A stretch of 64,000 nt of DNA from Ianthella basta (taxonomy: Eukaryota > Porifera > Demospongiae > Verongiida > Ianthellidae): contig OZ025869.1 of the NCBI GenBank assembly GCA_964019415.1, forward strand, positions 11,302,598 through 11,366,597, given 5' to 3'. Made by a program: the position numbers and the translations under genes. Shown piece after piece: positions 26,977 through 38,600 of this stretch (positions are counted from its first letter, which is position 1; every line of letters begins with the position of its first letter). The notes under the pieces are model-generated. The model had not been told where the DNA came from, ran no database searches, and was given only the letters and a program-made list of their open reading frames with translations.

Positions 26977-27041
26977 TGGTGTTCCCAGTGCGTTGCATGA
27001 TCGAGTCGCGATCGTTTGTCTGTGATAGAGAAGACATCACA
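26788..27041 (+). repeat. 3' LTR
   Basis: It is the same 254-bp sequence as 22488-22741 with two substitutions, followed by the duplicated target TGAGG at 27042-27046. Confidence 0.95.
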
Positions 27042-30000
27042 TGAGGCAGGATATTGCAAGATGAGGCAAGAAATAGTAAGATCAAACAAGATATATGAAG
27101 ACGAGGCAAGAAAATGCAAGATGAGGCAAGAATAACCAAGATGAAGCATGAAAATTGCAAGATTAGGCAAGATAGAGAAATATGAGGCAAGAAAATGCAA
27201 GATGAGGCAAGATATTACAAGATTAGGCAAGAAATTGCAAGATGAGGTAAGAAAATGCAAGATGAGGCAAGACATTGCAAGATGAGGCAAGAATTAGTAA
27301 GATGAGGCCTAATATTGCAAGATGAGGCAAGAAATTGCAGGATGAGGCAAGAAAATGAAAGATGAGGCAAGACATTGCAAGAAGAGGCAAGATATAGCAA
27401 GATGAGGCAAGAAATAGCCAGATGAGGCAAGATATAGGAAGATGAGATAGGAAAATGCAAGATGAGACCTAATATTGCAAGATGAGGCAAGAAAATGCAA
27501 GATGAGGCAAGACATTGCAAGAAGAGGCAAGATATAGCAAGATGAGGCAAGAAATAGCCAGATGAGGTAAGATGTAGGAAGATGAGGCAAGAAATTGCAA
27601 GATAAGGCAAGATATAGGAAGATGAGGCAAGAAAATGCAAGACGAGGCAAGCTATTGCAAGATGAGGCAAGAAATTGCAAGATGAGGCAAGATATAGCAA
27701 GATGAAGTTACATATAGCAAGATGAGGCTTAATATTGCAAGATTAGGCAAGAAATAGCAAGATGAGGCAAGAAAATGCAAGATGAGGCAAACATCAGGAA
27801 CATGAGGCATAATTTTGCAAGATTAAGTAAGATATAGAAAGATGAGGCAAGAAAATGCAAGATGAGGCACGAAAATGCAAGATGATGCAAGATAATGCAA
27901 GCTGAGGCAAGAAAAAGCAAGATGAGGCAAGATATAGCAAGATGAGACAAGATATTGCAAGATTAAACAAGATATAGGAAGATAAGGCTAGAAAATGCAA
28001 AATGAGGCAAGATATTGGGAAATGAGGCAAGATATTGGGAAATGAGGCAAGATATTGCAAGATGAGGCATAATATTGCAAGATGGGTTAGATATTGCAAG
28101 ATGAGGCAAGATATAGCATGATGAGGCAAGAAATTGCAAGATTAGGCAGGATATAGGAAGATGAGGCAAGAATCAGCAAGATGAGGCATAATAGTGCAAG
28201 ATTAGGCAAGATATAGAAAGATGAGGCAAGAAAATGCAAGATGAGGCAAGATGAGGTAAGATATTGCAAGATGAAGTTAGATATAGCAAGATGAGGCAAG
28301 AAATAGCAGGATGAGGCCAAATATTGCTAGACGAGGCAAGAAATTGCAAGATGAGGCAAGAAAATGCAAGATGAGGCAAGTAAATGCAAGATGAAGCAAG
28401 TAAATGCAAGATGAGGCAAGAATCAGCAAGATGAGGCATAATAGTGCAAGATTAGGCAAGATATAGAAAGATGAGGCAAGAAAATGCAAGATGAGGCAAG
28501 ATGAGGTAAGATATTGCAAGATGAAGTTAGATATAGCAAGATGAGGCAAGAAATAGCAGGATGAGGCCAAATATTGCTAGACGGGGCAAGAAATTGCAAG
28601 ATGAGGCAAGAAATAGCAAGATGAGGCAAGAATCAGCAAGATGAGGCATGCAAGATATAGGAAGATGAGGTAGGAATATGCAAGATGAGACCTAATATTG
28701 CAAGATGAGGCAAGAAATTGCAAGATGAGGCAAGAAATAGCAAGATAAGGTAAGATATAGGAAGATGAGGCAAGAAAGTGTAAGATTAGGCAAGATGTTT
28801 GAAGATGAGGCAAGAAAATGTAAGACGAGGCAAGATATTACAAGATGAAGCAAGAAATTGCAAGATGAGGCAAGACAATGCAAGATGAGGCAAGAAAATG
28901 CAAGATGAGGGAAGATATTGCAAGATGTGGAAAGTTATTGCAAGATGAGGCAAGAAATTGCAAGATGAGGCAAAATAGTGCAAGATGAGGCATAATAGTG
29001 CAAGATTAGGCAAGATATAGGAAGATGAGGCAAGAAAATGCAAGACGAGGCAAGATATTGCAAGATGAGGCAAGATATTGCAAGATGAAGTTAGATATAG
29101 CAAGATGAGGCAAGAATTAGCAAGATGAGGCCTAATATTGCAAGATGAGGCAAGAAATTGCAAGATGAGGCAAGAAAAAGCAAGATGAGGCAAGATATAG
29201 GAAGATGAGGCAAGAAAGTGTAAGATAAGGCAAGATATATGAAGATGAAGCAAGAAAATGCAAGATGAGGCAAGATATTGCAAGATGAGGCTAGATATAG
29301 GAAGATGAGGCAAGAAATAGCAAGTTGAGGCAAGATATATGAAGATGAGGCAAGAAAATGCAAGATGAGGCAAGAATCAGCAAGATGAGGCATAAAATTG
29401 CAAGATAAGGCAAGAAAATGCAAGACGAAGCAAGATATTGCAAGATGAGGCAAGAAATTGCAAGATGAGGCAAGAAAATGCAAGATGAGGCAAGAAATAG
29501 CAAGATGAGGCAAAATAAAGGGAGATGAGGCAAGAAAGTGTATGATAAGGCAAGATATCTGAAGATGAGGCAAGAAAATGCAAGACGAGGCAAGATATTG
29601 CAAGATGAGGCAAGAAAGTGCAAGATGAGGCAAGACATTGCAAGATGAGGCAAGATATAGCAAGATGAGGCAATAAATAGCAAGATGAGGCAAGATATAT
29701 GAAGATGAGGCAAGAAAATGCAAGATGAGGCAAGAATCAGCAAGATGAGGCATATAAATTGCAGGATTAGGCAAGATAGAGAAAGATGAGGCAAGATAAT
29801 GCAAGATGAGGTAAGAATCAGTTAGATGAGACGAGATATAGCAAGATGAGGCAAGATCTAGCAAGATGTGGCAACATATTGCAAGATTAGGTAAGAAATT
29901 GCAAGATGAGGCAAGAAAATGCAAGATGAGGCAAGATATTGGGAAATGAGGCAAGATATTGCAAAATAAGGCATAATAGTGCAAGATTAGGCAAGATATA

Positions 30001-31737
30001 GAAAGATGAGGCAAGAAAATGCAAGATGAGGCAAGATATTACAAGATGAGGCAAGATGAGGCAAGATATTGCAAGATGAAGTCAGATATAGCAAGATGAG
30101 GCAAGAACTAGCAAGATGAGGCCAAATATTGCAAGATGAGGCAAGAAATTGCAAGATGAGGCAAGAAATTGCAAGATTAAACAAGATATAGGAAGATGAG
30201 GTAAGAAAATGCAAGATGAAGTAAGATGGGGGAAGACGAAGCAAGTTGGGGTAAGATGAGGCAAAATGAGGTGGGATAAAGGAAGATGAAGCAAGATGAA
30301 GCTAGATGAAGCAAGAATCAGCAAGATGAGGCAAGATATAGCAAGATGAGGCAAGAAATAGCAAGATTAAACAAGATATAGGAAGCTGAGGTAAGAAAAT
30401 GCAAGATGAGGCAAGAATCAGCAAGATGAGGCATAATATTGCAAGATTAGGCAAGATATCTGAAGATGAGGCAAGAAAATGCAAGATGAGGCAAGATATT
30501 GGAAAATGAGACAAGAAAATGCAAGATGAGGCAAGAATCAGTAAGATGAGGCATAATATTGCAAGAGTAAGCTAGATACAGCAAGATGAGGCAAGAATTA
30601 GTAAGATGAGGCCTAATATTGCAAGATGAGGCAAGAAATTGCAAGACGAGGCTAGAAAATGCAAGATGAGGCAAGAATCAGCAAGATGAGGCATAATCTT
30701 GCAAGATTAGGCAAGATATAGGAAGATGAGGCAAGAAAATGCAAGATGAGGCAAGAAATTGCAAGATGAGGCAAGAAAATGCAAGATGAGGCAAGAAACA
30801 GCAAGATGAGACATAATATTGCAAGATTAGGCAAGACATAATAAAATGAGGAAAGAAATGCAAGATGAGGCAAAAATCAGCAAGATGAGGCATAATATTG
30901 CAAGATGTGGCAATATATGACGAAATATATAAGGCAAGAAATTGCAACATGAGGCAAGAATCAGCAAGATTAGGCCTAACATTGCAAGAAGAGGCAAGAT
31001 ATAGCAAGATAAGGCAAGATATAGGATGATGAGGCAAGATATTGCAAGATGAAGTTAGATATAGCAAGACGAGGCTTAATATTGCAAGATTAGGTAAGAT
31101 ATAGGAAGTTGAGGCAAGAAAATGCAAGATAAGGAAAGATATTGCAAGATGAGGCGAGAAATTTCAAGATGAGGAAAGCTATAGCAAGATTAGGCAAGAA
31201 ATAGCAAGATGAGACAAGAAAATACAAGATGAGGCATAAATTAGCAAGATGAGGCATAATTTTGCAAGATTAAGTAAGATATAGAAAGATGAGGCAAGAA
31301 AATTCAAGATGAGGCAAGAAAATGCAAGATGATGCAAGATAATGCAAGATAAGGCAAGAAAATGCAAGATGAGGCAAGATATTGGGAGATGAGGCAAGAT
31401 ATTGTAAGATCTGGCATAATATTGCAAGATGGGTTAGATATTGCAAGATGAGGCAAGATATAACATGATGAGGCAAGAAATTGCAAGATTAGGCAAGACA
31501 TAGGAAGATGAGGCAAGAAAATGCAAGATGAGGCAAGAATCAGTTAGATGAGGCATAATATTGCATTATGAGGCAAGATATGAGAAGATGAAGCAAGATG
31601 AGGTAAGATATTGCAAGATGAAGTTAGATATAGCAAGATGAGGCAAGAATTAGCAAGATGAGGCCAAATATTGCAAGACGAGGCAAGAAATTGCAAGATG
31701 AGGCAAGAAAATGCAAGACGAGGCAAGACATTGCAAG
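27042..31737 (+). repeat. Giant 20-bp satellite, block 2 (about 4.7 kb)
   Basis: The same monomer and orientation as 4612-22487 resume directly after the Ty3/gypsy element. A recent 250-bp tandem duplication is visible (from 28161 and from 28411, about 175 bp near-identical); its size is 12.5 monomers because it contains a 10-bp half-unit. An unusual G-rich, T-poor patch lies at about 30215-30310 (GTAAGATGGGGGAAGACGAA type). Higher-order blocks here match blocks on the far side of the retrotransposon, for example 30785-31345 against 19280-20000. Confidence 0.97.
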
Positions 31738-32634
31738 CTTGGTTTGGTTTGGTTTGGTTTGGTTTGGTAAGCTTATTTATACAGGGGAAGCCTTTAGCCA
31801 GCGGCTACTATTCTAGGCACCCTGAAAGAACACAGTACAAGAAGACAAAAAAAGAAGACAAGACAGAAAAGGTACAAGGCAGGTGAAAATTCAAAAATTT
31901 GGCATGCAAACAGTAATAGTCATTCAAGTGTCAAAGAATATAATGTTCAGGGAATCAAGACATACAGATTGGTCAGTTAAGTGAGACAAAATAGTGAAAT
32001 GCTGCTCTTGAGAATCCCTCTAGGGTTCCAGATTCACGCAGTGAAGCTGGCAGGGAGCGCCACAGAGATGCACCCGAGTATGCAAATGCATGCTGCCCAA
32101 ACATTGTCTTGACGACGGGAAGGTTGACAAGGCTTTTTGTCCGCGTGTTATGGTGGTGGGTGGGGAGACAGAAGAGAGATGAAAGGTAGGAAGGAGCAAG
32201 TGAATTATGACATTTGTATGTCAGCTCAGCAAGATGTAGTTTTCGGCGACAACAAAGAGAAGAGAGACCAAGTTCATGCCATAGGGCAGAGGAGGAAGAG
32301 AGACGAGGGCGATGTAGGGCAAGACGACAAGCATAGTTAAAAAGATTTTGTAGTCGAGAAGCATCATGCTGGGAACAGTTGTCCCATACTACATCGCAGT
32401 AGTCAACTAGAGGCAGGATGTACGATTTGAGGTAAAGGACCAGGAGAGATTGTGGAAGAAACCAGGACAGGCGCCTGAGGAGGTTTACACTGCGAGACAC
32501 TTTGGAGACAACATGGTTGATGTGGCTGGTCCAGGTAAGAGTGTCATTTATGAGCATACCGAGAAGCTTGAAACTGGAGACCTGCTCAATTTGAGAACCA
32601 GAGAGGTGTATGTGTAGGAGTGGTAGATGAACTC
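31738..32634 (-). mobile_element. 5'-truncated LINE (CR1/L2/jockey-type) inserted in the satellite
   Basis: About 0.9 kb of non-satellite sequence with satellite on both sides. On the minus strand it holds the C-terminal end of a non-LTR reverse-transcriptase frame, then about 235 bp of 3' UTR, then a tail of AAACC pentamers (GGTTT on the plus strand, about 31739-31768) flanked by AAGCTT. Missing 5' sequence plus a short tandem-repeat tail is the usual result of incomplete target-primed reverse transcription in CR1/L2-like elements. No convincing target-site duplication was found, partly because both flanks are the same repeat. Confidence 0.88.
31973..32625 (-). pseudogene. Non-LTR reverse transcriptase, C-terminal fragment
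   Basis: The frame is open from about 32625 to the stop at 31973; 194 codons follow the first internal Met at 32557. It shows the characteristic end of CR1/L2-type RTs: a thumb segment beginning SFKLLGMLINDTLTWTSHI, LLRRLSWFLPQSLLVLYLKS, then ILPLVDYCDVVWDNC, a Cys/His-rich stretch, and a terminal SLPASLRESGTLEGFSRA motif. The endonuclease and the RT catalytic core (YxDD) are absent through truncation. No stop or frameshift is seen in the remaining part, so the insertion is not very old. It makes no functional protein alone. Confidence 0.85.
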
Positions 32635-35600
32635 AATGCAATATGAGGCAAGAATTTGCAAGCTGAGGCAAGAAATAGCAAGATGAGGCAAGAATCAGCA
32701 AGATGAGGCATAATGGTGCAAGATTAGGCAAGATATAGGAAGTTGAGGCAAGAAAATGCAAGATGAGGCAAGATATTGCAAGATGAGACAAGAAAATGCA
32801 AGATAAGGCAAGAATCAGTTAGACGAGACATAATATTGCAAGATTAGGCAAGATATAGCAAGATGAGGCAAGAATTAGTAAGATGAGGCCTAATATTGCA
32901 AGATGAGGCAAGAAATTTCAAGATGAGGAAAACTATTGCAAGATTAGGCAAGAAATAGCAAGATGAGGCAAGAAAATGCAAGATGAGGCAAACATTAGCA
33001 AGATGAGGCATAATTTTGCAAGATTAAGTAAGATATAGAAAGATGAGACAAGAAAATGCAAGATGAGGCAAGAATCAGCAAGATGAGGCATAATAGTGCA
33101 AGATTAGGCAAGATATAGGAAGATGAGGCAAGAAAATGCAAGATGAGGCAAGATATTGCAAGATGAGACAAGAAAATGCAATATGAGGCAAGAATTAGCA
33201 AGATGAGGCATAATAGTGCAAGATTAGGCAAGATATAGGAAGATGAGGTAAGAAAATGCAAGATGAGGCAAGATATTGCAAGATGAGACGAGAAAATGCA
33301 AGATGAGGCAAGAATCAGTTAGATGAGACATAATATTGCAAGATTAGGCAAGACATAGCAAGATGAGGTAAGAATTAGTAAAATGAGGCCTAATATTGCA
33401 AGATGAGGCAAGACATTGCAAGAAGAGGCAAGAAAATGCAAGATGAGGCAAGAATTAGCAAGATGAGGCATAATAGTGCAAAATTAGGCAAGATATATAG
33501 GAAGATGAGGCAAGAAAATGCAAGACGAGGCAAGAAATTGCAAGATGAGGCAAGACATTGCAAGATGAGGCAAGAAAAAGCAAGATGAGGCAAGAATCAG
33601 CAAGATGAGGCAAGATATAGGAAGATGAGGCAAGAAAATGCAAGATGAGGCAAGAATCAGCAAGATGAGGTATAATAGTGCAAGATTAGGCAAGATATAG
33701 GAAGATGAGGCAAGAAAATGCAAGATGAGGCATGATATTGCAAGATGAGACAATATTACAAGATTAGGCAAGAAATTGCAAGATGAGGTAAGAAAATGCA
33801 AGATGAGGCAAGATATTGGGAGATGAGGCAAGATATTGTAAGATGAGGCATAATATTGCAAGATGGTTTAGATATTGCAAGATGAGGCAAGATATAGCTT
33901 GATGAGGCAAGACATTGCAAGATTAGGCAAGATATAGGAACATGAGGCAAGAAAAGTCAAGATGAGGAAAGAATCAGTTAGATGAGGCATAATATTGCAA
34001 TATGAGGCAAGATATGACAGGATGAAGCAAGATGAGGCAAGATATTGCAAGATGAAATTAGATATAACAAGATGAGGCAAAAATTAGCAAGATGAGGCCA
34101 AATATTGCAAGACGAGGCAAGAAATTTTAAAGATGAGGCAAGACATTACAAGATGAGGCAAGAAAAAGCAAGATGAGGCAAAACTCAGCAAGATGAGGCA
34201 AGATATAGGAAGATGAGGCAAGAAAATGCAAGATGAGGCAAGAGTCAGCAAGATGAGGCATGATAGTGCAAGATTAAGGCAAGACATAGGAAGATGAGGC
34301 AAGAAAATGCAAGATGAGGCAAGATATTGCAAGATGAGACAAGAAAATGCAAGATGAGGCAAGATATAAGAAGATGAGGCAAGAAAGTGCAAGATAAGGC
34401 AAGATATAGGAAGATGAGGCAAGAAAATGCAAGAAGTGGCAAGGCTATTGCAAGATGAGGCAAGACATTGCAAGATGAGGTAAGAAAATGCAAGGTGAGG
34501 GAAGATATTGCAAGATGAAGTTAGATATAGCAAGATGAGGCAAGAATTAGCAAGATGAGGCCAAATATTGCAAGATGAGGCAAGACATTGCAAGATGAGG
34601 CAAGAAAATGCAAGATGAGGCTAGATATTGCAAGATGAGGCAAGAAATAGCAAGATCAAACAAGATATATGAAGACGAGGCAAGAAAATGCAAGATGAGG
34701 CAAGAATAACAAAGATGAAGCATGAAAATTGCAAGATTAGAAAAGATAGAGAAAGATGAGGCAAGAAAATGCAAGATGAGGCAAGATATTGCAAGATAAG
34801 GTAAGAAAATGCAAGATGAGGCAAGACATTGCAAGATGAGGCAAGAAAATGCAAGATGAGGCAAGACATTGCAAGATGAGGCAAGAAATAGCAAGATGAG
34901 GCAAGAATCAGCAAGATGATGCAAGATATAAGAAGATGAGGTAGGAAAATGCAAGACGAGACCTAATATTGCAAGACGAGGCAAGAAATTACAAGATGAG
35001 GCAAGAAATAGCAAGATAAGGCAAGATATAGGAAGATGAGGCAAGAAAGTGTAAGATAAGGCAAGATATATGAAGATGAGGCAAGAAAATGTAAGACAAG
35101 GCAAGATATTGCAAGATGAGGCAAGAAATTGCAAGATGAGGCAAAAAATGCAAGATGAGGCAAGACCTTGCAAGATGAGGCAAGATATAGCAAGATGAGG
35201 CAGGAGAGTGCAAGATAAGGCAAGATATAGGAAGATGAGGCAAGAAAATGCAAGACGAGGCAAGATATTGCAAGATGAGGCAAGATATTGCAAGATGAAG
35301 TTAAATATAGCAAGATAAGGCAAGAATAAGCAAGATGAGGCCTAATATTTCAAGATGAGGCAAGAAAAAGCAAGATGAGGCAAGAAATAGCAAGATGAGG
35401 CAAGATATAGGAAGATGAGGCAAGAAAGTGTAAGATAAGGCAAGATATATGAAGATGAGGCAAGAAAATGCAAGATGAGGCAAGATATTTCAAGATGAGG
35501 CAAGATATAGGAAGATGAGGCAAGAAATAGCAAGATGAGGCAAGATATATGAAGATGGGGCAAGAAAATGCAAGATGAGGCAAGAATCAGCAAGATGAGG

Positions 35601-38600
35601 CATAAAATTGCAAGATAAAGCAAGATAGAGAAAGATGAGGCAAGAAACAGCAAGATGAGGCAAGATATTAGAAGTTGAGGCAAGAAAATGCAAGACAAAG
35701 CAAGATATTACAAGATGAGGCAAGTAATTGCAAGATGAGGCAAGAAAATTCAAGATGAGGTAAGATATTATGAAATGAAGTTAGATATAGCAAGATGAGG
35801 TAAGGATTAGCAAGATGAGGCCTTATATTGCAAGATAAGGCAAGAAAATGCAAGATGAGGCAAGAATCAGCAAGATGAGGCATAATCTTGCAAGATTAGG
35901 CAAGATATAGGAAGATGAGGCAAGAAAATGCAAGATGAGGCAAGAAATTACAAGATGAGGCAAGAAAATGCAAGATGAGGCAAGAAATTGCAAGATGAGG
36001 TAAGAAAATGCAAGATGAGGCAAGACATTGCAAGACGAGGCAAGAAAATGCAAGATGAGGCAAGAATCAGCAAGATGAGGCATAATATTGCAAGATTAGG
36101 CAAGATATAGGAAGATGAGGCAAGAAAATGCAAGATGAGGCATGAAATTGCAAGATGAGGCAAGAAAATGCAAGACGAGGCAAGAAACAGCAAGATGAGG
36201 CATAATATTGCAAGATTAGGCAAGACATAGTAAAATGAGGAAAGAAATGCAAGATGAGGCAAAAATCAGCAAGATGAGGCATAATATTGCAAGATGAGGC
36301 AATATATGACGAAATATATAAGGCAAGAAATTGCAACATGAGGCAAGAATCAGCAAGATTAGGCCTAATATTGCAAGATGAGGCAAGAAATTGCAAGTTG
36401 AGGCAAGAAAATGCAAGATGAGGCAAGACATTGCAAGAAGAGGCAAAATATAGCAAGATAAGGCAAGATATAGGAAGATGAGGCAAGATATTGTAAGATG
36501 AAGTTGGATATAGCAAGACGAGGCTTAATATTGCAAGATTAGGTAAGATATAGGAAGTTGAGGCAAGAAAATGCAAGATAAGGAAAGATATTGCAAGATG
36601 AGGCAAGAAATTTCAAGATGAGGAAAGCTATTGCAAGATTAGGCAAAAACATACAAGATGAGGCAGACATTAGCAAGATGAGGCATAATTATGCAAGATT
36701 AAGTAAGATATAGAAAGATGAGGCGAGAAAATTTAAGATGAGGCAAGAAAAAGCAAGATGAGGCAAGATATAGCAAGATGAGGCAAGAAGTTGCAAGATT
36801 AGACAAGAAATTGCAAGATAAGGCAAGAAAATGCAAGATGAGGCAAGATATTGGGAGATGGGGCAAGATATTGCAAGATGAGGCATAATATTGCAAGATG
36901 GGTTAGATATTGCAGGATGAGGTAAGATATAACATGAAGAGGCAAGAAATTGCAAGATTAGGCAAGATATAGGAAGATGATGCAAGAAAATTTAAGATGA
37001 GGAACGAATCAGTTAGATGAGGCATAATATTGCAATATGAGGCAAGATATGACAAGATGAAGCAAGATGAGGCAAGATATTGCAAGATGAAGTTAGATAT
37101 AGCAAGATGAGGCAAAAATTAGCAAGATGAGGCCAAATATTGCAAGACGAAGCAAGAAATTGCAAGATGAGGCAAGACATTGCACGATGAGGCAAGAAAA
37201 AGCAAGATGAGGCAAGAATCAGCAAGATGAGGCAAGATATAGGAAGATGAGGCAAGAAAATACAAGATGAGGCAAGAATCAGCAAGATGAGGCATAATAG
37301 TACAAGATTAGGCAAGATATAGGACGATGAGGCAAGAAAATGCAAGATGAGGCAAGATATTGCAAGATGAGACAAGAAAATGCAAGATGAGGCAAGAATT
37401 AGCAAGCTGAGACATAATATTGCAAGATTAGGCTAGATATAGCAAGATGAGGCTAGAATTAGTAAGATGAGGCCTAATATTGCAAGATGAGACAAGAAAT
37501 TGCACGATGAGGCAAGAAAATGCAAGATGAGGCAAGAATCAGCAAGATGAGGCATAATAGTGCAAGATTAGGCAAGCTATAGGAAAATGAGGCAAGAAAA
37601 AGCAAGATAAGGTAAGGTATTGCAAGATGAGGCAAGAAAATGCAAGATGAGGCAAGATATAGCAAGATGAGGAAAGATATTGCAAGATAAGGCAAGAAAT
37701 TGCAAGATGAGGGATGGAAACGCAAGATGAAGGAAGAATCAGCAAGATGAGGCATATTATTACAAGATTAGGTGAGATATAGCAAGATGAGGCAAGAATA
37801 CAAGATGAGGCTAGATGTTGCAAGATGAGGCAAGAAATTGCAAGATGAGGCTAGAAAATGCTAGATGACGGAAGATGTTGCAAGATGTGGAAAGATATTG
37901 CAAGATGAGGCGAGAAATTGGAAGATGAGGCTAGAAAATGCAAGATGAGGCATAATCTTGCAAGATTAGGCAAGACATAGTAAAATGTGGAATGAAATGC
38001 AAGATGAGGCAAAAATCAGCAAGATGAGGCAAAGATTAGTAAGATGAGGCCTAATATTGCAAGATGAGGCAAGAAATTACAAGATGAGGCAAGAAAATGC
38101 AAGATGAGGCAAGACATTGCAAGAAGAGGCTAGATATAGCAAGATGAGGTAAGAAATAGCAAGAAGAGGCAAGATATAGGAAGATGAGGGAAGAAAGTGC
38201 AAGATGAGGCAAGATATAGGAAGATGAGGCAAGAAAATGCAAGAAGTGGCAAGATATTGCAAGATGAGGCAAGAAATTGCAAGATGAGGCAAGAATCAGT
38301 TAGATGAGACAAGATATAGCAAGATGAGGCAAGAAATAGCAAGATTAAACAACATGTAGGAAGATGAGGCTAGAAATAGCAAGATGAGGCAAGATATAGG
38401 AAGATGAGGCAAGAAAGTGCAAGATAAGGCAATATATAGGAAGATGAGGCGAGAAAATGTAAGACAAGGCAAGATATTGCAAGATGAGGCAAGAAATTGC
38501 AAGATGAGGCAAGAAAATGCAAGATGAGGCAAGACATTGCAAGATGAGGCAATATATAGCAAGATGAGGCAAGAAATAGCAAGATGAGGCAAGATATAGG

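Larger units (their letters stand above)
22488..27041 (+). mobile_element. Ty3/gypsy LTR retrotransposon, full length, inserted in the satellite
   Basis: A 4554-bp element has 254-bp direct terminal repeats (22488-22741 and 26788-27041) that start TG, end CA and differ at only two adjoining bases. The 5-bp satellite sequence TGAGG is duplicated on both sides (22483-22487 and 27042-27046). Inside, in order, are a primer-binding site, Gag with CCHC knuckles, protease, reverse transcriptase, RNase H, integrase with a GPY/F-like end, and a polypurine tract. Protease-RT-RNaseH-integrase order and D,D35E spacing place it in Ty3/gypsy; it resembles the Mag/SURL-like elements of animals (family inference). 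Nearly identical LTRs indicate a young insertion, yet the coding region has two frame breaks and one in-frame stop, so this copy is not autonomous as read. Confidence 0.95.

Noticed and set aside
31730-32645. Target-site duplication of the LINE
   Set aside because: Only TGCA-type matches at the edges, which the satellite supplies anyway.
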